From positions 248,001-312,000 of the forward strand of contig VJWM01000178.1 of assembly GCA_010909165.1 (NCBI GenBank): 64,000 nucleotides of DNA, written 5' to 3'. Made by a program: the position numbers and the translations under genes. Below the pieces are notes generated by a model that saw nothing but the letters and a program-made list of their open reading frames with translations, had not been told where the DNA came from and ran no database searches. This DNA is from Anthoceros angustus. Its lineage: Eukaryota > Streptophyta > Anthocerotopsida > Anthocerotales > Anthocerotaceae. Shown piece by piece: positions 1 to 10,380 of this stretch. The first letter of the stretch is position 1; every line of letters begins with the position of its first letter.

Positions 1-579
1 GGCGACAGGGCGGAGCAGCAAGGGCGGGCGAGCATCACCATCGCCGTGACCGTGCTGTCCATCCACTGGGGACCCAACTGGGCGGCTCCCCCGGGCGACG
101 GGCAGCCGTTCCGGCGGGAGCTGGCGCACCGGCTGCTGGACGCCGGGGTGGTGGACATGGTGTACGGCCACTCCTCGCACCATGTGCGGGGGCTGGAGCT
201 GTACCGCGGCAAGCTCATCGTGTACGGCGCCGGGGACCTGGTGAACGACTACGAGGGCTTCCAGAACCCCGGGGAGGAGCAGTACGTGCGCCTGGGCGCG
301 CTCATGCTGCTGGACCTGGACGCGGACTCGGCCCAGCTCCTGGCGCTCCGGCTGGTGCCCATGTTGGTGGATCGCCTCCGCCTGCGCCGGCTCTTGCCGG
401 AGTCGCGCTTCTGGCGTCCGCTTCTGCATCGGTCGGAGGCGGCGCCCGGTGCGCTTCACGATTTCCACCGCTTCCTCGACGCCATGTCGCTGGCCGACGC
501 CGGCAAGCACGCGCTGCCGCTGCGCGTCGTGGAGCACCACCCGGGCCTTCCAGGAGGGCCGATCCTCGTCTATCCCTGA
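1..579 (+). CDS. CapA/PgsA-like metallophosphoesterase-fold protein, 3' part
   Basis: The frame is open from the first base of the window, so the N-terminus lies outside it; the stop is TGA at 577-579. The visible part, about 192 residues, carries the C-terminal core of the CapA/PgsA family: a SIHWGPNW motif, then a GHSSHHVRGLE segment, then LIVYGAGDLVNDY. In this family the paired histidines and the late G-D belong to a metallophosphoesterase-like metal site. Bacterial CapA proteins take part in capsule or poly-gamma-glutamate synthesis. Plant and fungal homologues exist, but I know of no established role for them. The coding DNA is GC-rich and uninterrupted. Family assignment is firm; function is not claimed. 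Confidence 0.8.
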   Translation, partial: GDRAEQQGRASITIAVTVLSIHWGPNWAAPPGDGQPFRRELAHRLLDAGVVDMVYGHSSHHVRGLELYRGKLIVYGAGDLVNDYEGFQNPGEEQYVRLGALMLLDLDADSAQLLALRLVPMLVDRLRLRRLLPESRFWRPLLHRSEAAPGALHDFHRFLDAMSLADAGKHALPLRVVEHHPGLPGGPILVYP

Positions 580-736
580 CCAGTGTAGTGTAGTGTAGTA
601 TACACTAGGTACATACCTAAGTGCGGGAAGTTTGTTTCCCACAAAGTTTAGGCAAGATAAATTTTGAGCTATTATAGATCTTTGAAATCGTAGTGCAATT
701 ACAGCAACATTGAAAAATACCCTCCGCTGCGGATCC

Positions 737-836
737 TCCGACTTGCCGGCTTCGAGCCAACGACCTCAGGATGCTATTCTTCAATACAATCCTCCGCTCT
801 ACAACAAAAACTTCATGCGCTGAGCAAAGGTTCCAT
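737..836 (-). pseudogene. tRNA-Tyr(GTA)-like pseudogene or tRNA-derived relic
   Basis: Read on the minus strand, the 3' half closely follows plant tRNA-Tyr. It shows TTGTAGAGCGGAGGA (D arm and start of the anticodon stem), a GTA anticodon, then about 12 extra bases where plant tRNA-Tyr genes carry an intron. ATCCTGAGGTCG, a box B (GGCTCGAAGCC) and a 3' end GCAAGTCGGA follow. The 5' half is damaged: TTTGCTCAG is followed by about 15 inserted bases before the D-arm 3' strand. The expected 5' acceptor strand does not pair with the 3' AGTCGGA. It is therefore probably not a working tRNA gene. Confidence 0.6.
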
Positions 837-2889
837 GGATCATGTGATCGAGTTTGTGCTTTCCACTGTATCCATACATAGATATTATACATAAATTCTT
901 ATGTTATAAAGCTTTACTTTGGAGGTGAGCTCTTCTAGGGATTGCGTTCAAACCTTAAATTCTTCCAAGCTTTTAGAATAATAGGATTGGCATGACGGTA
1001 TCGAAAATGGACCTTTGACCTCTTGTAGATTGGCTCACCATCGAATTTCCGTTGTCTCGCCCCAGGGTAGGGGAGGCCTGGTGTCACATGGAGTAATAGC
1101 ATTTCCCGACCCGTGTCGCAACCTGCAAGGGGGATTGTTCTACCTGGACATGCCCGACAAATGCTGAAGCCATACTAGCTGCTATGATAACGTTAAGAGT
1201 ATTCGTAGCAAATGCATGTCGTTAGCGACAAACCGACTTAGACTTGAATGAATCGAACTCACGTAGCTATTGGGATAAGGATGGATCAAACTCGGGAAGC
1301 AACTGGGACCTTGAAGAGCTTCACAACAGACATGCCATCAAAGACCAAGAGTAATCGAGGATAAATGACACCCAATCCTATTAATGATCCAACAAGGGAT
1401 TGCTTAACTATGGAGTTCCAATAAAGGGTCTTGAAGAGCTTCACAAAAATCATCTGGGTGGTAAGTCATATGCTCCAACATCAGGGGACTTTTTGTGATG
1501 CTCGTCGGGACAATGGTCCCAAGAATCTCCTCTTAGTCTACTGTGAAGTAAAGTGGCAATCTCATAGGGGTTTGGGGCAATCGGAGGCTCTCCGTCACAA
1601 AGCTGTGCTCAATGAGTGCTCCTTTAGCCCTGTTTTTCAGCTGTCTCCCCGGGTCCTGTCCGCTACCCTCCCCTTTCACGTTCGTCCTGCTCCAGCAAGG
1701 GGAGCATTTAATGTTCTCCTTTCAAAATGACTTGGTATTGTTGGCAGGTGGTTGTGAGTCCGTCGATTAATGATTTGTCTCGGAAGATGGACCCTAAGGG
1801 ATTAGTGTAGCGGACCGAGTTATGCATAATCCTTCCCAATCTGTGTGTGCTGAGTTTTTAATTATGTACCATATGCAGCACCGACGACTTTTGATGATGT
1901 TCAAGGAGTTTCAATGTCGTGTTCACCGTTGTCTTGGCCGAGATGAGAAGTTCATAACTGTTGACTTGGTGTCGGTGGGGGGCAAGAAAAGGGCAATCCA
2001 ACTGTCCATAATGAATCCCCTACCTGCAGAGGACTCCGACTCTTCTGATGATACCATGCCAGATCTAGTTCTTGCTTTAGAAGCTGATGCCGATGCTAGT
2101 GTTGGAGTTTTGGCTAGGCTCGAGGCAGGAATTGAATCACCAGACTTTGGTCGTTTTAGTGCAGGCTATCCTTGATGTTGGTCCTTACTTTTTGGATGGC
2201 TGTTCTGATCTCTTGGAGCTGCACTTGCTCAAATTAGAGCGTCGTCTAATCAAGTTGACGCACACTCTGGGGTCTCCAAATTGACGGATTTGCGTGGTCT
2301 CTTGAAAGACAAAATTGCTGCTATAGGCCATGCTGCTGCTCACACCCTTCTTCAAAGGACCTGGAGAGGTGCGCGAGAGGGTGAACTGCACTAGAGCCTG
2401 AAGAAATTTGTGAAAGTAGTTTTCCTCCTAATCCGTTGTACGTCCTTAAGTAGTCCCTTAGCTGATGACCTCCAAGTGCTCCTCATTATGGCACAGAAGT
2501 TTTTCTACGCTTTGAAAGAGGCAACTTTTTCGGTCGTCTCCCCTTTTACCTCATGTAGCTAGATGCTGATGGGCAATCTCGTGATGTAGCTTGCCTCCTT
2601 AGTGGGCACTCCCGTCATCGTGTGCAGAGGCTTGTAGAGACAGATCTTCTCATCTGACTGCTAGATGCACTTGTAAGTACCCTAGAATTCGGGCTAGAGA
2701 TTTTGGTGGCCCGTGATGATGACGAGGAAGATAGCTAGTCCCAAGCCCTCCAAAGCGTCACCGCTTTGGTTGGCCTCCTCATGTATTCTGTGGTTTTCAC
2801 GTATTAATTTGGTAAACTAAAAAAAACTGATAATATTTTTGGTATGATAACTTATCCTAACTAGGCGACAGACTTGCCATATTCCAACC

Positions 2890-3065
2890 TGCACCAAGGA
2901 TTTCTATAGCTTCTAGAGTCCTCCGCTCTCTAGCAATAACAACAACAACTTTATTTATTCGAACATGCACCAAGTATTTCTATAGCTTCTAGAGTCCTCC
3001 GCTCTCTAACAATAATAATAATTTTATTTATATCCACTCAGATGAAAGGACCCGGTCCTCCGCTC
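2890..3065 (-). repeat. Tandem tRNA-D-arm-like repeat, about 2.5 copies
   Basis: Two units of about 76 bases (near 2890-2965 and 2966-3041) and a partial third share the block TCCTCCGCTCTCTA at 2919, 2995 and 3056. Each block is followed by a run of AAC or AAT triplets and TTTATTTAT. On the minus strand this reads TTAGAGAGCGGAGGAC, resembling the A-box and D-arm of tRNA-Tyr. GCATGTTCGAATA then resembles a weak B-box. I read it as a short tandem of tRNA-derived, SINE-like pieces related to the relic near 737-836. Confidence 0.45.
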
Positions 3066-3358
3066 TCCAACAACGACAACAACTTTATTTATGTCCGCTA
3101 AGGACAAAAAGACCATCACAGGACAAAGAGAGCTAAAGTCGGATCATGCCTCCGGTTGTTTTCTACCTAATTTATATTATATTGGAATGCAGTAGGGGTG
3201 ATAATGTAGTCACCATGTATGTCCTCCCATGTTATCCAGGTTTGCGCTCGTCGCCTCTACGAGGCGAGGCCTTACGGGGATTTCCACTTGGCGGGGTTTC
3301 GCGCAGTGGACCACGCTCTGCTCGGCCTCTGCTTTCCTCATACAAGAGGTGCCTTGAA

Positions 3359-6300
3359 ATGACGGGTGGTGGTGAGGACGAGGAGCTTGCCAGGAAACGG
3401 AAGAGGCAGATATGCGAAGATGAGGCTTTGGCGCGTAGTTTGCAGGTGGGCTCGACTGACATGGGAGTTTACTCGAATAACTGAGGTCTCACGACCCAAT
3501 TCATCGCCTTCTCGTGCATTTGTGGCAGGAGGAAGAGGAGAGGGCTGTGGAGCTGCAGCGAGTGAGGAGGTCTTTCAGTTCTGGGTCTACTCAGGCTGAC
3601 CGCATGGTTACGGAAAGTAATTTGCCCGCCGAGCCTGGAAAGCCCAGTGTGTCAGAGCTCTCGTCAACGTTCAGACTGATGCGCGTTGCGAACCTTCCTG
3701 GCTGGGCGAATGCAGGATGTGTAACCGCTAGCGATGTGATCCAGGTCGGTAGCTTTTTCTGTAGACACACTGCAATGCATTAAGCTTTCGAGCCTGGGAG
3801 ACAGGTTTGAATTGTTAACGTTTGTAATTTTGCTCCACTCCAGTATGCTGAGTAATGGTGGCGGGTGCACGCTGCAGGGTGACATTCAAGTGGCCCTTAT
3901 TTCCAACTACATGGTCGATGTGCAGTGGCTTTTATCTGGTGGGTTCCGTGTTTGGTAGCGGGTGTTGCACTCAAACCCATGCTAGACTGTGGCATAGCCA
4001 GCTGGGATATTTTCGTTTGCATTCTGATGCGTGTGGATGTTGTCAGCATGTCCACTCCTCAAGGAGATACCCCGAGTCGTAATTTTCCATGGAGAGGGCG
4101 GAGCGTCTCTGGATCACCTTCAGGCATGGGGGAACTCTCAGATCTTTATTTCCCAATCTTGGCACTCGTGTTTGGTCTGGTCTTCCGATTGTGAAGTTTT
4201 CTAAGTTAGCGTGAGTTTCGCACCTGATATCCTTGTTCTGAAGTGCAGGCTCACAAACCCTCACATTGGTTGTTGTACAAGCCTCCTCTTCGGATTTCGT
4301 ATGGCACACATCATTCAAAGGCCATGTTCCTTATTTATAGGACAGGGGTCCGAATCATCATCCACACGGCGAATCTGATTCATGTTGATTGGAACAACAA
4401 GTCCCAGGGCCTCTGGATGCAGGATTTTCCTCTGAAGAGTATGACAGCTTCAAAGGAAAGCTCGGTGTTTGAGGATGACCTGGTAGAATATTTAACAGCA
4501 CTGGAGGCACGTCCATCACTTGTTCCTGGAGCTGGCTTATGAAGACTTCATGGCATCACTATTTGCAAATGTTTGCGGTTTGAAAGGGAATTCTTGATTC
4601 ACCTCTGTGCTACATGTCTAGCAGTGGACTGGATGTAAAGCATCAATACCTGATCAAGGGGATGTGCAAGTGACTGCTGCTTATTTTCGGAGATTCAATT
4701 TTGCCGATGCTTCTGTAAGTAATGATGCTCATTTGTCAGAAATAGTGCACCCCTATATACGCCAGCCTAAGGAGGCTACTCAGGATATCTCAATGTCTTT
4801 GCTGTTGTAGTAAGCCTGCTAACAGCAGAAATTGTTGGACAATTCTGTGCATCTGGCTAAGGTTCGACTGGTAGCTTCAGTACCTGGTTACCATAATGGA
4901 CGCAATCTCACCAAGTGGGGTCATATGAAGCTGCGGACCATATTGGCCAATGAGCGGTTTGATGATGAGTTTATTGGGTCACCTGTTGTTTATCAGGTGT
5001 GTCCTTGATCATCCCATGGTTGTGATTTTGGGATAAGTGACAATATTCTGGCAAGTGAGTGTGTAATCTAAGGAGTGATGTGTAATCGGCTGTGTCTTTC
5101 TGTCTGCCTCTGCAGTTCTCCTCTCTCGGTTCCCTTGATGAAAAGTGGCTGACCGAGTTTTCAGCATCTGTTTGTGCTGGCACTACTCAAGAGAAACAAC
5201 CACTGGGACCTGGAAGTGTGCAAATCATATGGCCAACAGTAGAGAATGTTCGATGGTCACTTGAGGTGAGACTTTTGAGACTGTAGCGCTGGGTAACCAA
5301 AAGTCCATTTGCATCAAGCATGGTTCGAGCTAGCTTCTTATAAGATCTTATGCTCAACTTTCAGGGCTATGCCGCAGGAAATGCACTGCCAAGTCCCTTG
5401 AAGAACATCCAGAAAAGTTTCCTTTCCAGATATTGGGCTCGCTGGCAAGCAGAGCACTCTGGCAGAAGGTTAGTCGTTGCTGGTTCACAGGAGGTTGAAA
5501 TCGCATTCATTATGTGCAGGCATGCTAACTGCTTCCTGGAAAACATGCAGCCGGGCGATGCCACACATCAAAACGTTCGTACGTCATCATGGGCAGAGTA
5601 TTGCGTAAGCAACTTATCTTCAGAAAAACATCGTTCAAACGATGTCATCTTGCAAGGCTTGTTTCTGGGCTTGACGTGACAAGCCTCATGCCTGCAGATG
5701 GTTCCTCTTGACGTCCTCAAATCTGAGCAAGGCTGCGTGGGGGGCTCTACAGAAGAACTCAAGCCAATTGATGATTCGCTCGTACGAGGTCTATTCTGCA
5801 CTTGACATAACTTTGTGCAGTCTCTCACGTGCTGTTCAGTGACGCTGAAACTTGTCAAGGTGCATTGTCTGTGCAGCTTGGAGTCTGCTTCGTACCTTCC
5901 TTGGCTCGCAAGCAGAATGTCCACCCTTTCTCATGCACAGATAACAAAAACCCACCCCCTGTACTCACCAGACTATGCTCTAATGCTATTCATCTTCTGC
6001 AGAAAGCAAAACACGCATGCCTTTTTGCAGCATCTGTTTTGTGGTCAGTCAGGAGTTTGATGTGTGCAAGTTATCCTTGGCGTAGGGACCCGAACTGAGA
6101 TCAGATCCAGCCTCAAGCAGCGGCAAAGACGAAGGCCTGAGAAGCGTGAAATTCGTCACTTCCCAATGGCGTGGTCAAGCACAGGAATCCACCCACCTCA
6201 TCCGATTTCCATTACCCTACTCCATCCCGCCCACACCCTACGACGCAGCAGAAGGTACTGTCTGCTTCCTTTTCCAGCAGAGAACATTCCTGATGTGGGC

Positions 6301-6426
6301 CAGGTGATATCAGCTAACCCTGTGTGTGTACGTTCAGATGTGCCATGGTCCTGGGACCGGTCGTGCCCAGCGCCCGACGTGTATGGGCAGAGGTGGCCCC
6401 GACCCGTGCAGCTCTACACCGAGTGA
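3359..6426 (+). CDS. TDP1: Tyrosyl-DNA phosphodiesterase 1
   Basis: TDP1 hydrolyses the bond between DNA 3' phosphate and a tyrosine of trapped topoisomerase I, in the nucleus. The gene is split into many short exons. The first (ATG at 3359) encodes a charged KRKRQ-rich start and [10 protein letters not shown], resembling a ubiquitin-interacting motif. Later exons give [14 protein letters not shown] (from about 3880), then the first catalytic HxK motif in GTHHSKAMF with [18 protein letters not shown] (4243-4508). [12 protein letters not shown] and [11 protein letters not shown] follow at about 4900-5160. The second HxK motif is MPHIKTF near 5560, with [12 protein letters not shown] near 5725. 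The last exon ends with [16 protein letters not shown] and TGA at 6424-6426, the usual plant TDP1 C-terminus. Both catalytic His/Lys/Asn sets are visible. Exact splice sites are inferred. No frame breaks are needed beyond the introns. Confidence 0.9.
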
Positions 6427-6733
6427 AGACAAAAGAGGAAGGAGGGTGAGGTGGGCATCGGCGTGGGGCAGTTGGCGGGCTTTGAGGATAGAGGCACCAT
6501 CGTGTCGGTGCGTGAAGAGCGGAGGACTTCACCCAGCACTTGCAAACTGCCTTGAATTCAGCAGCCGCATCCTGCACATGGGAAGGAAGCTTCCCCGTTG
6601 ACCCAGTGGCTGCTCCCGTGGTCTTCGGCCATGTATAAGACGCACGGGCTTCTTCTGCTCTCGGAACGGATCCTGCTTCTCGGAGATCATCAGCTCGTCC
6701 TTGGCAGTTCAGCTGCTGCGTGCATTTGGTGCG

Positions 6734-7474
6734 ATGGGTGGGCGGTCGGTGCTGGCTCTCGTGTGCGCTGCGCTGGTGATGCTGGTGGGCGTGGAAGCTG
6801 CGTATCGTGCGCCCTTCAAGGAAGGTGAGCGAGCAGCCCGCTTCCGGAATCCGGCCTGCTGTTGCTCTGGATCCGGATTTGCCTGAGGCCCGAGGCTTGC
6901 GATGCAGGGAGCGCTAAGAATGCGTGGCCCGAGTACGTGGGCTGGAAGAGCGCCAAGGCGGTTGAGGCCATCAGGGCCAGCGGCCTGGTGAAGAACGTGC
7001 GCGTGTGGGCGCCCTCCTTCCAGACCAGCGACACTCCTCCTCCTGAGGCGCCTGCCAACCGCGGCACTCCGCAGGACGTGTGGATCTACACCGACCAGAA
7101 TGACGAGGTGTACGAGATCCCGCAGCGCGGGGTGTGGCATCCTAATCGTGAGTCACCGTTGTTGCCCTGTTTGAGTCATGGATTTACCGGATGTCTTTTC
7201 TCAACGAACCTTGCATTCCAAGCTCTTGCGCATGAAAGTGAAATGACTGTCCGCCGCCCTGGCAATGGCAGGGGTGTACCCTGGGTGGCCCAATCTGGTG
7301 GGGAAGGACTACAAGTATGCCGTCCAAACCGTTCTCAAGGATTTCTACGGCGTCACCGTCCGCTATGTGCCCGAAGACGCGCTCAAAACCGTGAAGCTTG
7401 CTTACACACGCAATCGCGTTTACGTCTTGGTTGACAAGAAGGGCAAGGTGGCCAGGAGTCCCCTGGTGTTCTAG
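6734..7474 (+). CDS. Secreted two-domain potato inhibitor I-type protein
   Basis: Three exons (about 6734-6824, 6908-7147, 7272-7474) give 177 residues. I chose the ATG at 6734 because it starts a clean signal peptide (hydrophobic SVLALVCAALVMLVGV, cleavage after EAA). The mature part has two repeats of the serine-protease-inhibitor I13 fold. The first begins NAWPEYVGWKSAKAVEAI and ends DVWIYTDQNDEVYE. The second begins PGWPNLVGKDYKYAV and ends NRVYVLVDKKGKVARSPLVF. The W-P-x-x-V-G and R-V-x-V-x-V-D signatures are present. The first domain carries a proline-rich insert (TPPPEAPANRG), so whether it still inhibits a protease is uncertain. It probably acts in the apoplast or vacuole. A decayed copy lies just downstream. 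Confidence 0.85.
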
Positions 7475-8743
7475 AAACGTGCTGTAGCCGAGCACCAAGT
7501 TGTGCAACCAAGTATCCGGACGCTCTGTCGTTGCCAAGCTCGCTCCTTCCTCCCCTTCCTCCTCTTCCTGTGCGTCCAGCAGCTGGAATAGTGTGCGTTT
7601 AGTAGTGTAAACGCAGGGAAGCTTTTTTCGCTTTGTGCTTGAAGGCGGAAAGCATCAGACTGCAGCCTTGTGTACAGTAGGCAAATTTTGAAATCTTGAG
7701 CTGTTCAGTCTGGCATTATGCTACCGAACTCCAGTTTTTCACGGCCTCATCCTTGAGGAAACCTGCCAGGTGACTTCCTCTGCATAGCTTCATGTTTTCG
7801 ACGGACAAAAATACGCACAAATTCACCATGAAATGGCTCCTCGACAACTCGCGCATTTTGCAAGGATGTAGATAACAAAGGATGGTTTGTAAGGGACAAC
7901 CAGCACAAAACTCCTCACGCACGGCAACAACACGGGCTGTTTCAAACGGTGAAAAAACAGAGGGTGTACAAGGTCGCATACAAATTCGAAGTATGCAAAT
8001 TAGTGAGACACTTCCCAATGTGCGAGAACCGGCTCGTGTCCACCGGGCACCGGCCTTCAAGAATGCCCAGATTAGTCCGGCATAACAGCTACCCCTAGAA
8101 TAGTTCTATCCACCCCATGTTCTAACCTCAGAATAGAGCCATCTTGAAGTGGAAGCTTGCGTAACATCTCCGACACGTACCGACCTGAACTGGTGATGGC
8201 TGTGTCAATGATCTGCCAGGCCTGCGCGGCGTTCTACGCATCTGGACAACTGCTTGGTCCCAAGGAGACACGATCGTACCGGAACCGCATGCAGCTGCGT
8301 GAACAGTCCTTGCCTCAATGGTGGCTGGGCAGCTGCATCGCTGCGGCGAGCCGACGATGTTCCGGCTGGATGCCGCCAAATTGTGGCTTGCCACGGCACA
8401 TTCGGAGGCAGCAACCAGGATGCTACCTCAAGGCCGCTCGCTCGCTCCTAGTACACGTTCCTCCTTGTGCATCGACAGTGTTCCTGTTGGCATGTCCGCC
8501 GGCCTCCTCACTCTACATGGCCTCCTAGCTAGACAACAATCGGCATTCGTCTTGGATAAGCGCCTAGTAGGCGGGATTTCGGATGCTTGTATGTCTGTGT
8601 CTCCGTGCGCATTAGGTTAACCCTTACAAGCATCACATCCAACTTCATCTTCGCTTCATCCGAGCGGCGCTCAGCAAGCATCATGGCCGGCGCCGCTTCC
8701 GTTGTAACCGGTGTGAACTCTTCCGCCGAGGACTCAATGCCCT
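7475..8743. other. Intergenic, no gene recognised
   Basis: This stretch covers the 3' region of the inhibitor gene and the space before its decayed copy. Several open frames of 60-120 codons occur on both strands. They overlap each other and show no family motif, so I do not call them. The stretch 8683-8760 may include remnants of the first exon of the duplicated inhibitor gene. Confidence 0.5.
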
Positions 8744-9277
8744 TTGAACTTCGAGCGAGAATTCCCTCTGCGTCTCACAATTCATGCCCTGCTGCACCGG
8801 GACGGAGAAGGAAGCCTGAACGGAGTACATTGGCCTGAAAAGCGCACAAGCAGTGGAGCAGCTCGAAGGCAGCGGACTAGTGAAAAATGTGCATGTTCAG
8901 CCTCCTGCGTACGAGGAGGGCCAGTCGCCTCCTTTCAACCCTGGAGAACCCTAGGACGTGTGGATTTACACCGACCAGAACGACGAAGCCTATGAGGCGC
9001 CTCGACGAGGTGTGTGGCATCCCAATCGTACGTGCCGCTCCACGCCTTGACGTTTAACATACGCTCCCTTGTTGCTGTCCCGCTCCAAGCTAACCATGGC
9101 CAGTGTTCTGGAATGCCAGGATTGAGCCCGGGATGGCCGGAGCTCGTTGCACAGGGCCGTGCGGTAGCCGTTTCCACTATCTTGAAGGATTTTTTTGGTG
9201 TCACTGTCCGATAGAATAGGGTGTTTGTGAATCTCGACGAGGATGGGAAGGTTGCCAAAACTCCCTACGTCTTTTGA
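8744..9277 (+). pseudogene. Decayed copy of the inhibitor I-type gene
   Basis: The order of parts matches the intact gene at 6734-7474. TEYIGLKSAQAVEQLEGS GLVKNV (about 8820-8890) corresponds to its first domain. DVWIYTDQNDEAYE with RRGVWHPN follows (8956-9029), then an intron and PGWPELVAQGRAVAV (from about 9127). It ends KVAKTPYVF with TGA at 9275-9277. A TAG interrupts the frame just before DVWIY (about 8953). A second TAG follows GVTVR at about 9212-9214. About 16 residues present in the intact copy between VTVR and NRVFV are missing. No intact signal-peptide exon is evident. It is a tandem duplicate that has lost function. Confidence 0.8.
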
Positions 9278-9758
9278 CATTTCGCTGGTACCACTGTGCA
9301 ATGGTGCCGCATGACGGCCATTGTTGAATTGGACTGCCAGGACATCAAGTGAGGAGAGCACCACACCACAACACAACATAAGCTGTGTAGACTGTAGAGG
9401 AAGTAGCTGAAACCCCGGGCCAGTGAGAAGTCCTGGTAGGTACATACCGCAGAACATACCGCTGTGCTCACTCTCCTTCTCCTTTATCCTTATTTTCTAG
9501 TTTCTCTACCATTTATCTCTTCTCTCTGTTAGGTGTCGTTTTCCTATACCTATTTCGCTTCAGTTTTCGTTTTAATTTTCAATTTTCCGGTTCTTTCAAA
9601 TGCCACCACCGAAGAGCACGTCCTGTTGATGCACATCATGCTGGATTAGCATCCTTCCTGGCCAGTTTATCGATCCCACGAGCTCTAGCGATGTGGCGCG
9701 AGCTGTGCTAGCCGTTTATGCAATTTTGGTTCCAATAACGAGAGAGCGGGGAGCTGAT
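9278..9758. other. Intergenic; promoter side of the small membrane-protein gene
   Basis: No coding feature is visible. The part around 9470-9600 is pyrimidine-rich on the plus strand (many CT and TTC runs), as is common in plant core promoters and 5' leaders. No TATA box stands out. Confidence 0.4.
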
Positions 9759-10129
9759 ATGGCGCTGAGCAATTTTGTTGTTACGGTCGTGGCAGTCGGA
9801 GCCGCCTACATGATGCTGCGGGGCGATGTGCGGCAATCTGGGGTTGTGCTTCGTCGGAATCTACGCCATATCCGCCAGTGGCTAGAGGAAGAATCAGCGG
9901 CTGCCTCCAAGTCTGTGACCTCTGCCCTCTTGACACTGTTTGTGGTGGTTTTGTGATTAAGCTCGGACTTACCTCGTCCAGCATGGTGTGATTGTGGAGA
10001 CTTCTTTGTGATGGCGGACATCCAACTTTCTCAGTTGCCTTTTCTCTATTGTGCAGGGCTGGTGCCTCAAAGCCGAAGCAGGAGCTGGGAACTGGTGAAA
10101 AGTCCATTCCGAAGGAGGAAAAACACTAG
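9759..10129 (+). CDS. Small conserved plant membrane protein, about 74 residues
   Basis: Two exons (about 9759-9910 and 10057-10129) join in frame at a GT-AG intron. The protein starts MALSNFVVTVVAVGAAYMML, a single hydrophobic segment. A basic, helical stretch follows (RQSGVVLRRNLRHIRQWLEEE), then a lysine- and proline-containing tail ending PKEEKH. I recognise this layout from short uncharacterised plant proteins whose signature is an N-terminal membrane anchor followed by R-N-x-R-x-I-R-x-W-L-E-E-E-S. No function is established that I know of. An in-frame upstream start at 9693 would add 22 residues but breaks the family-like beginning, so I prefer 9759. Confidence 0.7.
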
Positions 10130-10380
10130 GCATGTGGATGACGTGGGACACGGGAAAGGGCTTCTGTTCTCAGGTCCCAAAGTATGCAGTCCAGTGCTTG
10201 TGCATACTCAGGTCCTTTGTATGAGAAATGTTACTGAGGCCACATTTGGGTAGATAATGTTCTTAAAATCCTTGACAAAACTATTCTCTTTCTGTCGCGC
10301 CTATGGAAATCTCAAGCAAGTTGTGAAGTCCGAAGCCACTCGGTGTCAGTTTAATGTCTTTTCGGTGAAGTAGCAGGAGG

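Larger units (their letters stand above)
580..3358. other. Gene-poor stretch with decayed repeats
   Basis: About 2.8 kb between the CapA-like gene and TDP1. It holds a tRNA-Tyr-like relic (about 737-836) and a tandem A-box-like repeat (2890-3065), described separately. A 117-codon open frame at 1822-2175 is acidic in its second half and matches nothing I recognise. Its continuation toward 2390 is broken by stops and frame changes, so it looks like a decayed transposon or pseudogene. The last part should contain the TDP1 promoter and 5' leader. Confidence 0.5.

Noticed and set aside
1822-2391. Possible transposase-related gene
   Set aside because: Open frames here are short, change frame and lack a catalytic triad or zinc-finger pattern, so I left it as unassigned decayed sequence.
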